The position numbers were made by a program, and so were the translations under genes. A DNA stretch of 64,000 nt from Miscanthus floridulus (taxonomy: Eukaryota; Streptophyta; Magnoliopsida; Poales; Poaceae), in NCBI RefSeq assembly GCF_019320115.1, contig NC_089583.1, positions 75,657,368 through 75,721,367 on the forward strand, written 5' to 3'. Every line of letters begins with the position of its first letter. Position 1 is the first letter of the stretch. Positions 35,395 through 47,400 of this stretch are shown here, in pieces. The notes beneath the pieces were generated by a model. That model worked only from the letters and a program-made list of their open reading frames with translations, did no database searches and was not told where the DNA came from.

Positions 35395-38300
35395 ACCTGC
35401 ATGGGGCATCCCACTGCTCCCTACCCATCTCTCGGCAGTGGCTCGAGTCGTTTGATCGACTTGGGTGACCTACCAGCCTCTCCTCAATGGAGATCCTACA
35501 GGTGGGTCCCTCCAAACCCTTCCTAGAAAGGTGGAGGCTAGAGCTTAGGGTGTGGGGACAAAAACTCTGATCATGCTGGTGACCAAAAAACGCCGTAGCT
35601 ACCAAGGCAAAGGTTTCTCATAGTCCGACCAGGTTTACTCAGAGTTTGTGTCTACACCCCATGCCTCTAGGTTTTAGAGTGAGAAAGGGGCCAATCATAG
35701 AGGATGTCTACCGAATAGACACTCCTGCTAGCCCTCGAGTGAGGCCTGACCCCTTACCGTTGCTAGGGTCAGGGGCTTGATAGCGAAATTAATACGAGAA
35801 AATGTGCCTAAAGTAAGAGTGACCTGTCTCTTGGTAGTGGCTCGAATCGTCCGATCGACATGGATGACCCGCTGTCACAAGATTTACCTCGATGGTACGA
35901 GTGATGGGTTTGAGGAGCTCTTACCGGATATGTTCGAGTGGAATCCGGGTCTGTCGTTCATGACGGGGTCGGCATAACTGGCATGGGGCATCCTATGGCT
36001 CCTTACCCATCTCTCAGCAGTGGCCAAGCCATCCGATCAACTTATGTGACCTACGAAGATAGAGGATGAGATCATCCCCCCTAAGAAATTAGTTAGGCAG
36101 ATACGCCAAGCAACAAACTTATATTAAGTGGACAAACTCTTAAATTTCGTTATGGCCAAACAACTTTTTAGCCCTTCTCCCCCTTTTTGTATAAAAGGTT
36201 AGTGTGTTTCAACCCTTTTCATCGTTGAGGCCATAAAGCTCAGGGTGCGGGCGAACAAACTCTGATCACGCCGGTGAGCAAAAAAACACTGTAGCCACCG
36301 AGGCATAGGTTTCTCATAGTTCAACTAGTTTCACTCAGAGTTTGTTTCCATAAACTTCGCTTTTGTGTCTTAACGTGAGAAAGGGTCGGGCGTAGAGAAT
36401 GTCTACCGGATAGATACGCTCTTATTAGCCCCCGAGCAAGGCCCAACCCCTTGACGTTGCTGGGGTTGGGTGTCACTAAAGATCAGGGAGTTCGATAGCA
36501 AAACTGATAAGAGAAAGTGTGCGTTTATTAAGGGTAAAAGCAACATAGCAGTTCAATGTTCTAGGCATTGATGAAGACTTTGTCGTTGATGGTCTTGAGT
36601 TTGTAGGCGCCTAGCAAGACCACCTCTGCGATGATGTATGGTCCCTCCCATGGCAGGGAGAGCTTGTGGCAGTCCTTGTTGCTCTGGACAAGGTAGAGCA
36701 CCAAGTCTCCGATGTTGAAGGCCCGACCTTGTACTCGACAGCGGTGGTACCATCGCAACGCTTGCTGATACTTGGCTGAGCAGAGGAGGATGACATCACG
36801 CACTTCATCTAGCTAGTCCATGGCATCCTCAAGGGATGCCTTGGCTCCCTATTCAACATACACCCTAACCCTCAGTGCTCCATAGTCGAGGTCGATCGGG
36901 AGGATGGCCTTAGAGCCATAGAACATGAAGAATGGTGTGGCTAGTAGCCCAGCTGGGGGTCATCCTCAGGCCCCAGAGCACCACGGGAAGCTCCACGACC
37001 CACCGTCCACCAAACTTGTTCGACTAGTTGAAGATCCTAGGCTTGAGGCCTTGTAGGTCCATACCGTTCGCACGCTCGACCTACCCATCCGTGCGAGAAT
37101 GCGCCATGATGGCCCAATTGACATGGATGTGGTATTCATCATAGAATCAGAGGAACTTCTTGCTGGTGAACTATGTGCCATTGTCCGTGATGATGGAGTT
37201 TGGGACCCCAAAGCGATGGATGATGTTGAGGAAGAATAGCACGGCTTTCTCAAACTTGATCGCAGAGATCGCCCGAGCCTCTATCCACTTCGTAAACTTG
37301 TCTTCGGTGACAAGCAAGTGGGTATAGCCTCTGGGTGCCCTTTTGAGAGGTCTGACCAGATCAAGCCCCTAGACTGTGAATGGCCACATGATGGGGATCG
37401 TCTGGAGCGCTTAGGCCAATAGGTGGGTTTGCCGAGCGTAGTACTGACACCCTTCGCTGGTGCGCATAATCTATTCGGCGTCGGCTACTTCGGTTAGCTA
37501 GTAGAAGCCTTATCGAAATGCATTCCTAGTGAGGGTTCTAGGCGCGGCAAGGTGACTATAGACTCCACTGTAGATATCACTCAGCAACCGCTTTCCTTGT
37601 TCGATGGGGATGCAATGCTGTAGGATCCCGATGTGGCTTTGCTTGTATAGTTTGCCCTCAACAAGGACAAAAGACTTGGCATGATGCATGAGCCATCGAG
37701 CCTCTGTCTTGTCCACCGACAGCGCCTCGTGAAGGAGGTAGTTGAGGTAAGGCGTCCTCTAATCAACTAGAGGGTCAGGCTCTATCGTTGGATCCTTATC
37801 AAGCTCCATGACCTCAGGGTCAGATGGAGCTGGCGACTAGTTAGCCCCCAAGCCTAGAACAGGGGGTCCATCACTGGCTTGTTTTGGCTTCTCATAGAGG
37901 ACCAAGGGCTTGTGCTGATCGCTGGTGAAGACGCCTGTTGGCATAGGCTCTCGCCCGGACGCTACTTTTGCCTGCACGTCATCCGCCTCATTGAGACGCC
38001 TTAGGATGTGATTGAGCTCAAGGCTATCGAACTTGTCCTCTAGCTGGTGGACCTCTCAGTAGTATGCAGCCATCTTGGCACTGTGGTAGTTCGACTCCTT
38101 CATGACTTGGTCGATGACCAGCTGGGAATTGCCTTGGACATCGAGGCGTCGGATACCCAACTCCATAGTGATGCGCACGCTGTTGATGAGCGCCTCATAT
38201 TTGGTCACATTGTTGGAGGAGGGGAAATGGATGCGAACTATGTACCTCATGTGTACCCCGAGGGGCAAAACAAATACCAACCCTGTGCTGTCACCTTTCT

Positions 38301-40459
38301 TCATCATCTATCCATCGAAGTACATCATCCAGTACTCCTGGTCAATGACTGCTGGCGGCATTTGGACCTCGGTCCACTCTGCAATGAAATTAGCCAACAC
38401 TAGGGACTTGATGGCCGTCTGGGAGGCATATGAAATGCCTTGCCCCATCAGCTCGAGTGCCCACTTTGCGATTCTCTCCATGGCATCCTAGTTTTGGATG
38501 AGCTCACCGAGGGAGAAGGATGTCACGACCATCATAGGATGTGACACAAAGTAGTGATGCAGCTTCCTCTTATCGATAAGGATGGCATGGCATATAGGAG
38601 CTTCTGGATTTGGGGGTAGCGGGTCTTAGAATCGAACAGGACCTTGCTAATGAAGTACATGGGATGTTGCACATTGAGGGTGTGTCCCTCTTCTCCTCAC
38701 TCGACCACCAGGGCGACGCTGACCACTTGCATGGTGGCCGCGATGTAGAGTAGAAGTTGTTCCCCGTTGGTCAGAGGGACTAGGATTGGAGCCTTCGTCA
38801 AAAGCTGCTTGACCATGTCAAGTGCTTCCTAGGCCTTAGGCATCCATTCGAAATGATTGGCCTTCTTCAGAAGCCAATAGAGGGGGAGACCCCATTCGCC
38901 GAGGCATGAGATGAAGCTGCTGAGTGCGGCGAGACACCCTGTAACTCGTTGTACCCTCTTTATGTTCTGAATTAGGCCCATCCTTATGATGGCTGAGATT
39001 TTGTCTGGGTTGGCTTTGATGCCACGCTCGGAGATGATGACGCCCAGCAGCATCCCCCTCGGGACCCCAAAAATGCATTTCTTGGGGTTGAGCTTAATGT
39101 CGTTTGCTTAGAGTTTTGCGAAGGTCTGCTCAAGGTCGGTTACGACCTGGTCAGCCCATTTGTACTTCACCTCGATGTCATCTATGTAGGCCTCAATGGT
39201 TCACCCGATGAGGTCTCTAAAACACTTAAGCATACAATGCTAGTATGTAGCCCCTGCGTTCTTCAGACCGAATGGCATTATGACATAGCAGAACGATCCA
39301 AATAGGGTGATGAAAGATGTCGCTAGCTGGTTGGACTCTTTCATCACGATTTGATGGTACCCGGGGTATGCATCAAGGAAGCAAAGGGTTTCGCACCCTA
39401 AGGTAGAGTTGACTACTTGGTCTATGCGTGGCAAAGGAAACAGATCCTTTAGACATGCTTTGTTGAGACCCGTGTAGTAAACACACATTCTCCATTTTCC
39501 ACTCTTTTTTTGTACAAGGATGGGATTGGCTAACCACTCTAGGTGGTATACTTCCCTGATGAACCCTGCCGCCAACAACTTTGCGATCTCCTCGCCGATG
39601 ACCCTACGTTTCCCCTCAAAAAAGCGATGTAGGTGCTGCTGCACTGGCTTGGAGCCTAGCCTAATCTTTAAGGAATGCTTGGTGACTTCTCTCGGAATAT
39701 CTAGCATGTTTGAGGGTTTCCATGTAAAGATGTCTCTATTGGCGCAGAGGAAGTCGATGAGCGCACTTTCCTATTCGGAGGAAAGCGTGGTGCCAATGTG
39801 CACCACTTTGCTCTTGGAGCTGCTAGGGTCTATGAGGACCTCTTTGGCGCCTTCTACGGGCTCAAAGGATCCGGCCGACCGCTTGGGATCGGGTGCTTCT
39901 TCAGTGACCTCCTTCCTGATGTCCACAAGCTCCTTGGAGGTGATGATCATTATGGCGTGTTCACAGCACTCGACCTCACACTCGTAGGCGTGCTAGAAGG
40001 AGGTGCCGATGGTGATGACCCCGTATGGTCCTGACATCTTTAGCTTTTGGTAGGTGTAGTTGGGGACGACCATGAACTTCGCGTAGCATGGACGTCCCAG
40101 GATGGCATGGTAGGTTCCATGGAACCTGACCACCTCAAATGTGAGGGTCTCCATCCTATAATTGGACGGATCCCCAAAGGTGACGAGCAGATCGATCTGC
40201 CCAAGTGGCACAGCCTGCTTTCTAGGCATGATATCGTGGAAAGGCACTCCGGTCGGTCGGATGCGTGATCGGTCGATGTCCATGACGTCGAGCGTCTCGG
40301 CGTACATGATGTTGAGGTTGCTGCCTCCATCCATCAGCACGTTGGTGAGCTGCTTTGTGGCGATGATCGGGTCAACCATGAGCAGATATCTCCCTAGTTG
40401 CGGGATGCACTCTGGGTGGTCGGTCCGATCAAAGGTTATGGTGGACTCCGACCATCGAA
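35395..40459. repeat. Tandem duplication, copy 2 (5,065 bp)
   Basis: It is the same as 30329-35393, but its right end continues uninterrupted into the rest of the Tat pol and gag (40460 onward), so this copy is the ancestral context on the right. Its left edge starts at ACCTGCATGG, the Tekay target site without the Tekay element. Confidence 0.9.
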
Positions 40460-40940
40460 GGATGGCAGGCGCGACCGGCTTGACCATATAGACCTCGCGG
40501 CGCGTGAGCTTCTGGCGACGCTTGGAGTCATAGGCCACCGACCCTCTGAAGATCATGAGGCAGCCATCCAGTGTTGGAAAGCCACCATCCATCTCCTCAA
40601 CATCGTCCATGGTTGGCTTAGGGTCCTTCCCATGTTCCCCCCTATTAAAGCCTCCAGACAAGAATCGCTTTATGAGTCCGCAGTCCTTGTATAGATACTT
40701 GTCAGGGAAGGAATGGTTTAGGCATGGCCCTACGAGCAGCTTGTCAAAGTGGTCCAGGGTATCCTCCATGGGCTTTTGACCCCCTTTGCGGTCGGCAGCG
40801 GATGAGTGAGCCCTCGCGCTACTGGTTGTTCTTCTTCTTGCTGGGACAGTTGGAGGCGCCTTTGCCGGCATCCTCATCCTGCTTTGCCTTGCCCTTGAGA
40901 CAGTCAAAGATCGCTCTAACCGCCTTCTCGCCCGAGGCAT
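36553..40940 (-). pseudogene. Tat pol, copy 2, continuous with gag
   Basis: It has the same domains as the first copy, shifted by 5,066 bp: integrase 36553-37370, second RNase H 38056-38307, RNase H about 38316-38830, RT 38829-39707, protease 39993-40450. Here the frame runs on past 40459 to 40940 for 315 open codons, covering the gag-protease linker with an arginine-rich start. The open pieces and the stops between them are the same as in copy 1, so the decay predates the duplication. The protease active site reads DGGS rather than the common DTG or DSG, as is usual in Tat relatives. Confidence 0.8.
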
Positions 40941-42371
40941 GGCTGGTGGCGATGTCGAGGAGCTCCTTGGTGGTTCGTGGGCCCTTATGTCCTAGCTTTG
41001 TGAACCAGGGACTCACAGGTGGTTTTAGATAAGAAGGCTCCTATGATGTCAGCGTCGACGATGTTGGATAGCTCGTTGCATAGCCAAGAGAAGCACCGGA
41101 TGTATCCATGAAGGGTTTCTCTGGCCTTCTATCAGTAGTTTTTTAGATCCCATGGGTTTCTAGGACGCTTGTACATGCCCTAGAAATTCCCCATGAACAT
41201 CTCTCTTAGGTCCGCCCAACTTTAGACTCTGTTGGGCAGAAGATGTTCCAACCATGTTCGCGTCAAATCGGCTAGGAACAATGGAAGGTTGCGGATAATG
41301 AAATCATCATTATCTGCTCCACTGGCTTAGTAGGTAAGCCGATAATCCTCAAGCCATAGTCCAAGGTTAGTTTCTCCGGAGTACTTTGGGATGTTGGTTG
41401 GTGGTCGGTACCATAGTGGGAAGGTAGCGTTGAGGATGTGTTGGCCGAAGGCCTGAGGTCCTAGCAGGCCAGGGTTCGGGCTTCGGTCCTCACACTATCG
41501 TAGCGTCCGCCATGATGAGGGTGGTAGCCGTGGATAACTCCCTCCCTTAGATCACCGTAGGCATGCCTGTGGGCATCAAGGGTGTTATGCACGACACGAT
41601 TGTGGCTGAGACGCTCATGCACCGAGATCGTGGTGCGCAACCAGCCGCCTTGTGGCGTCTGGTGGACTGATGCTTCCATGTTGGGTCGCTCCAAGGGGCA
41701 CACATTGGTTGGCGTCGAGCTCGTGTCGTCAGGACAGCAAGCTCTTAGCCTACTGTGCCACGTGTATGCTCGAGTAGTGTGCGAATCTCACGATGGGCCC
41801 AACGATCCTCGGGCGTCGCGAGCCCCGGAAGCCCCTAGAGCAAGACCATCGCAGCAGCGATGTTCTGGCTTGGCCGAGCGAAGTATGAGAGTGACTCATC
41901 GTCCTTGATGATCCTTTAGTTCATGTCGTGGGCCATGGTGCGTGCGCGCCCACCGTCCCCGCGGCGCTCAATCTCTCGATCAAGCTCCGCGCACTCCTAC
42001 TCGAGCTAGAGTCACGCTTCCTCGAGCTCTTGGTGCTAGGCCTTTAGCTACTCCACCCATAGGTGGGGTAGGGTGACTGCATCCCCCTCGACCTCATCGT
42101 TGAGGTCGTTCATCGGGGTAGCCTCCTCCTCGTGGATGCTTTCAACATGTCCCTTGGGGGTACCTGCCATAAAACATTCACGAGAGGGGTGATGGCTCCC
42201 CCTGCTTGAGTCAGGGGTGGAGGGCGACTCTGTTTCTCCCACGAGGAGGTAGTGGAAAGACTCCGTGACATATTCGGTCATCCCCACGAACTCATCATTC
42301 ATGGGGGACGGAGGCGCGTGTTGCGCCACAAGGTGGTCACCGGTCTCTGCGGCTTTGTAGAGACCAAACAA
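40941..42371 (-). pseudogene. Tat gag, broken
   Basis: The minus strand from 42371 has an open start (42371-42048, M at 42371, second M at 42170) followed by a frame with scattered stops. Around 41460-41000 it shows a retrotransposon gag core (WLEDYRLTY, ADLREMFMGNFQGMY). No zinc knuckle was identified. The gene lies between the LTR (42378 on) and the pol. Its start is unusually close to the LTR end as I place it, so either that border or the true start is uncertain. Confidence 0.6.
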
Positions 42372-42693
42372 AAGCGTTGTCGGGGCGCTCCGAGTGAGGT
42401 ATTCCGGGGAGAGGGGCTCTCTCTCGGTAAGCTCGTGGTGTGCTAAGAGGACATGAGGTTTATACTGGTTTGGGCAAAATATCCCTACGTCTAGTTCGTT
42501 GCTGCTGCTCGTGTTACTTGCACTGAAAGTTCATAGTAGGGGTTACAAACAGACGAGAGAGAAATATGTCCTAAGTCTCTGGTGGAAGGAACGAATGGGT
42601 GTCGAGAGCTCGATGGCTGCTCGGCTGTGTGTTTGGGGTTTGATCAGTTGATCGGATTCAAGTCTCATGCCCCCCTAATGGATACCCTGCTTT

Positions 42694-42705
42694 CCCTTTT
42701 ATAGG
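42694..42705 (-). promoter_or_regulatory. TATA box of the Tat LTR
   Basis: The minus strand reads CCTATAAAAGGG, a strong plant TATA box directed toward gag. Confidence 0.6.
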
Positions 42706-43149
42706 CCAAGGAAAAGCACGGGTTACAGTGGAGAGAAAATAGGAGAATCAGAAGGAGAATAAGTTCTCTAGGATTGCCGGGTCCTTCTTTTCCTTCATGC
42801 GGGTCCCGTCGACCTTGTAGACTTCAACAGGGATAGCTCCACGTCACGGTCTTGTCCGTCACTAGCGCCATATGTAGGCGTCGTCTCCTGGTCGTGGCGC
42901 TCCACTCCGTCCTGACGGACGTCATGGTGAACTGACGCGCGCTATCAGTGTTCGTACGAGGGATAGGTAGAACAACACCGGTACGCCCGACGCTGTTCCT
43001 GATGTGAATCCCTAGGTATGGCCCATCACGACCACGTGTTATATCGGGGCGTGCCGGTCACTTCCCTGGTGTCAAAGCTTTAACCCAGACCCATTCGCTT
43101 GGACCTAGAGTGATTGGCGGCGATATGGTTCTCCGTCAGGCGAGACAGA

Positions 43150-43440
43150 TCCCCCGGCCTCGGGGTCGAGCGAGGCGGAGTCCGCCCTTAGAGGCCGGGC
43201 GGGGTGTAGCCAGCCCTAAGAGGTGGGATGAGGCGGAGCCGTCCCTAGAGATTGGGCGAGGCGGAGCCCGCCCTTAGAGGCCGGGCGGGGTGGAGCCAGC
43301 CATCAGAGGTCGGGCGAGGCGGAGCCAACCCTCAGAGGCTGGGCGAGGCGGAGCCCGTGGCCTCGGTGTCGGGCGAGGCAGAGTTCGCCCCTAGAGGTCG
43401 AGGGAGGCGGAGTCCGCCCTCAGAGGCCGGGCGAGGCAAA
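43150..43440. repeat. GC-rich minisatellite, unit about 29-30 bp
   Basis: About nine imperfect copies of a unit containing GAGGCGGAGCCCGCCC and AGAGGCCGGGC follow one another in the Tat LTR. Copies differ by single bases, mainly C/T and G/A. The ORF at 43252-43473 is a by-product of the unit. Confidence 0.85.
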
Positions 43441-43675
43441 GCTTGCGCACCTTGGGATCGGTTGGAGCTGTAGTCGCGCTCTTGACTGCTCGGATAAATC
43501 AACGTTGATGGTTATCAGTTCCTCCTCTTCAGGTACCCTAGTATTGGTCTCAGATTTTTTTTCATATTTTAATAGAAGAGGGAGAGAAATATAGCTCTTG
43601 ATCAAGAGCTAGGCTCATACCCACGTTCTAAGATCATGTTAAAGTGTCACATGAGCCTATCCATGTTATGACCTA

Positions 43676-43911
43676 CTTCCTCTATCCTTAATAAATAGAT
43701 TTATAGAGTTGTCTTAAGTAAAACTTTTTAAACTTTTATTGAATTTCTAGGAAAAATCGTTAAGATTTATGGTATCAAATTAGTATTATTAGATTTATCA
43801 TAGAATATATTTTATAAGGTGCTCATTTTATGTCATATATGTTATTACTATTTTTTATAAAGTTAGGCTGCATAAATTCTAGAAATTAATTTATTTGGGG
43901 ACCGAGGGAGT
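43676..43911. mobile_element. Stowaway-type MITE (236 bp)
   Basis: TA dinucleotides at 43674-43675 and 43912-43913 flank an AT-rich element whose right end reads GGGGACCGAGGGAG and whose left end (CTTCCTCTATCC) is a decayed inverse of it. Stowaway MITEs are moved by Tc1/mariner transposases and often sit near genes; this one ends about 545 bp before the MSH6 start codon. Confidence 0.75.
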
Positions 43912-43913
43912 AT

Positions 43914-44455
43914 AAGCTAAAAGTTAGCACTGCAGAGCAAGGTGGCTTATACCTATTTGGCTATGAGTTTACCGATTCTTGCAATAGTTAGAAATGTTTG
44001 TGTTTGTCAAACTAAGGCCTAACCATGGTTTGCAATCGCGAAAGAGAAATTTAAACGTGACATTGGGAAAACAATTTATCCGTTAACCAAGAAAATTGGA
44101 ACGCTAATAAAATATAAACCGTCAAACTGACCAGTGACCAATGGTCCTGAAAAGTCTACAGAACCGTCGAACCGCGCCCACATGTCAGCGCCCCGTGACC
44201 ACCTCCCGCGCCGAGCTCCATCCCCACGCTCCGCCGCAGCGCCCTCGCCGCCTCCGGTGGCGTGTCACCCCGCTGCCTCCTTCCTCACACCCACCTCCCT
44301 TTCCCGCCACTTCTCCGCGCCATTTCCCTCGCCCACCCGCCTCCTTCCTAGTTCCTACTAATCCCCTCCCGCCATCAGTTCCCCCGCAAAAAGGACAAAA
44401 CCCTAAACCCGCGGACGCGGAGAGGAGAGCAGCCATTCCTTCGCTCCCCCCCGCA
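43914..44455 (+). promoter_or_regulatory. Upstream region and 5' leader of MSH6
   Basis: The sequence turns from AT-rich (to about 44130) to strongly GC-rich and CT-rich (44160-44455), as in a leader near the transcription start. An AATAAAATATAAA stretch near 44106-44118 could be a weak TATA-like region. The MSH6 frame stays open upstream to an ATG at 44141, giving a possible 105-codon extension. Confidence 0.4.
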
Positions 44456-47400
44456 ATGGCGTCGCGCCGAGCCAGCAATGGCCGCTCGCCGCTCGTGCGG
44501 AAACAGAGCCAGATCACCGCCTTCTTCTCCTCCCCTACTCCCTCCCCGCCCCCCTCGGGCCCGAGCCCTGGCGCGTCCAAGCCCTCTCCGTCGCCGCTGA
44601 ACCCCAGTGCGAGGACGAGGTCCCCGCTTGCCGCGGTATCCCCTTCCCCTCCCAAGCCGCAGCAGCCGCAGCAGGAACAGAAGAAGGGAAAGAAGGATAA
44701 GGAGGAGCGTGATGCCGTCGCCGCGGTGCCTGCGCCCTTGGCCGCGGAGGTGGTGGGGAGGCGGCTGCGGGTGTACTGGCCGCTGGACGACGCGTGGTAC
44801 AAGGGGAGGGTGGAGGCCTACCACGCGGCCTCCCGCAGGCACCGCGTGAAGTACGACGACGGCGACGAGGAGGAGGTCGATCTCGTGAAGGAGAAGTTCG
44901 AGTGGGAAGCCGCCGCTGAGGACTCGACCCCGCCGCCGGCGAGGAAGCTGCGGCGTCTCCGGCGGATGTCTGATACCTCGGTGGCAAAATCACCGGCTGT
45001 GGCAGAGGATAGCGCAGGGGATTCCACTGAGGACGAGGACTGGAAGAGGGATACTGTCGTGGAGGAGGATTCTGAGGAGGTGGAGCTGGATGGGGAAGAC
45101 GATGAGGAAGTTGTCGCAGTGCGACCGCGAAAGGGAAAGCCAAAGAATTCCTTGCTGATGTCAGGTTCAACGCCATCGACATTGGGCTCTGGTTTGACAT
45201 CAGAGTCGGGGTCAAAAATTTCGAAGAAGAGGAAAAACGTGGATGTGGCCTCATTGGATTTTGCTAAAAGGTTCACCTTCGAAGCAGTTAATACCACTAG
45301 AAAAGTTGACCCAGAAATGCCAATGAGCTGTGGCCAGAGTAAGTAGTGAAATCTCAACTGTTGATGGGCTTGAGTTTGTCTGCCCCTCTTTGTGATTTTG
45401 GTTGCTTTTGTTACAGAGGGGCAAACGACGGGGAACGACTACACTGCTCTTACTGGGGATGCAGCTGAGCGCTTTGGACAGCGGGATGCTGAGAAGTTCA
45501 AATTCCTTGGAGAGTGAGTGTTTTCATTGCTAGATGATTCGTTTCTCTGCAATGCTAAATTTAGCATGCTATAATGTTTTTTTGAACCTTATTATGCTAT
45601 AGTGTGTTTCTCGATCATACATTTTTCACATGCATCGAGTAGAAACTTTGTTGCCTTGTCCTATTTCTCTTTGGTCTAGAGAAACGTGCTTCTTCTCATT
45701 CTCTAATGAAAGCAAAGAATCGGTATGCTTGATTGAATCTTTAGGGGCTATGAATTTCTTACCTGTAATAACTCTTTGGAACTGTAGAGGGCGCAAAGAC
45801 GCAAAAGGCAGACGTCCTGGAAGCCCGGGCTTTGATCTGAGAACGCTTTTATTGCCACCCCAGTTCTTGAAGAGTTTGACAGGAGGGCAGGTATAAGTTC
45901 ATGTTAATACTCATTTTCTGTGGCACAGCCTGTATTAATGCTAAGTCTTGGCAATTGATAAACAGAGACAATGGTGGGAATTTAAATCACAGCACATGGA
46001 TAAGGTTCTGTTCTTCAAGGTACATCTATATTTTTCCACAGGTTACTTAAATGCAGTTTTTTTCATTTAGTGATTATAATAATATAGTATGAATTTGAAC
46101 AGATGGGCAAATTCTACGAACTATTTGAGATGGATGCACATGTTGGGGCAAAGGACCTTGATCTTCAGTACATGAAGGCAGGAATATCTTCTCACGTTTA
46201 TGCTTATTGATTCTTCTGCTATTACTCAGCAATCTAGATCTGCCATTTCTCATATTATCTAAAACTCACTGTCTGTATTCAATCATGTTATCTTAGGGTG
46301 AACAGCCTCACTGTGGATTCCCAGAGAAGAATTTATCAGTGAATTTGGAGAAATTAGCTGAGAAGGTAAACTTATTTTATGGTATTTTTCTCATTTAATT
46401 TCACACATAATTGCATTTTAGTAATAACATTAATTGCATTGCAGGGTTATCGCGTTCTGGTTGTGGAGCAGACCGAAACACCTGAGCAGCTTGAACTTCG
46501 GCGTAAGGAGATGGGTATAAAGGACAAGGTATGCTTAGATTCCATCATTCCATGGTGTCAATGAAAGTAAATCACTTGTGTTATGGGAACATGCAAATGT
46601 GATAATTTCAAAGTTGTCTGCTGAATTTAGATTGCAAACTTTAGCAATATTTCTTTCCGTATTCTGTCAAAACAATTTAAAGTGTGCATAAGATAATGCT
46701 TTACTCTCTGAAGGTTGTCAGGCGTGAAATATGTGCAGTGGTCACAAAAGGAACACTGATAGAAGGAGAGCACCTACTGGCAAACCCAGATCCTTCATAC
46801 CTCCTGTCTGTGACTGAAAGTCACCAACAAAGTTCAAAGAAGAGCCAAGACACTTGTACCATTGGTGTTTGCATAGTTGATGTTTCTACAAGCAAATTTA
46901 TTGTAGGACAGGTTAGTGCTTACAGAATCCTGTGTCCATTTCCATTTGTATTAAATTGTAGAAAACTATTATCAAATTAGGCAAATTGCTCAAGAAGCAA
47001 ATTTGGAGCTGGTGTAGCCTCTTACACTTGTATTTGTTGCTTTTACAGTTCCAAGATGATCCAGAGCGCCATGGATTGTGTTCAATTTTGTCTGAAATGA
47101 GGCCTGTGGAAATTATAAAGCCTGGTAAAATGCTGAGTCCAGAAACTGAGAAGGCATTAAAGAACAACACAAGGAAGCCTTTAATAAATGAGCTGCTTCC
47201 GTCCACAGAATTCTGGGACGCAGCAAAGACTATTGATGAGATAAAGCAGTACTACAGCTCAGCCGATAAACAGAACAATGCTGATGATATACAAGACTGT
47301 GTGGACTGTCTGCCTAACTTATTATGTGAGTTAATTGGAGCAGGTGATAAAACATATGCACTTTCTGCTCTAGGAGGTTCCTTATTTTATTTAAGGCAAA

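Larger units (their letters stand above)
3260..43500 (-). mobile_element. Host Tat-type Ty3/gypsy element, interrupted by nested insertions and an internal duplication
   Basis: Piecing the flanks together gives one minus-strand element: LTR (about 42378-43500), gag (about 42.4-40.9 kb), protease, reverse transcriptase, RNase H, second RNase H and integrase (40.9-31.5 kb), then a long 3' region with repeats and an antisense coiled-coil ORF (5.87-3.26 kb). It is broken by elements at 6042-11237, 12767-14306 and 14439-30328, and expanded by a 5.07-kb tandem duplication. Flanks rejoin across each insertion: sequences on either side of 6042-11237 and of 14439-30328 match the intact version near 31.1 kb and 30.8-30.9 kb. 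The second RNase H between RT-RNase H and integrase, plus an antisense ORF downstream of pol, is typical of Tat lineage elements. The 3' LTR was not found. Confidence 0.6.
42378..43500 (-). repeat. LTR of the Tat element (right border approximate)
   Basis: On the plus strand the block starts TGTCGGGG at 42378, so the minus-strand LTR ends CCCCGACA. A minus-strand TATA box (42694-42705) and GC-rich minisatellite (43150-43440) lie within. I could not find the opposite LTR end, and no target duplication was seen, so the right border near 43.5 kb is a guess. Confidence 0.5.

Noticed and set aside
42371..42400. Primer-binding site for the Tat element
   Set aside because: The bases after CCCCGACA do not clearly match any tRNA 3' end, so the exact LTR border and primer stay open.
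43252..43473. 73-codon ORF in the minisatellite
   Set aside because: It is simply the translated tandem repeat.
44185..45254. Several long minus-strand ORFs across MSH6 exon 1
   Set aside because: They are shadows of a GC-rich exon; the plus strand encodes the conserved MSH6 N terminus.
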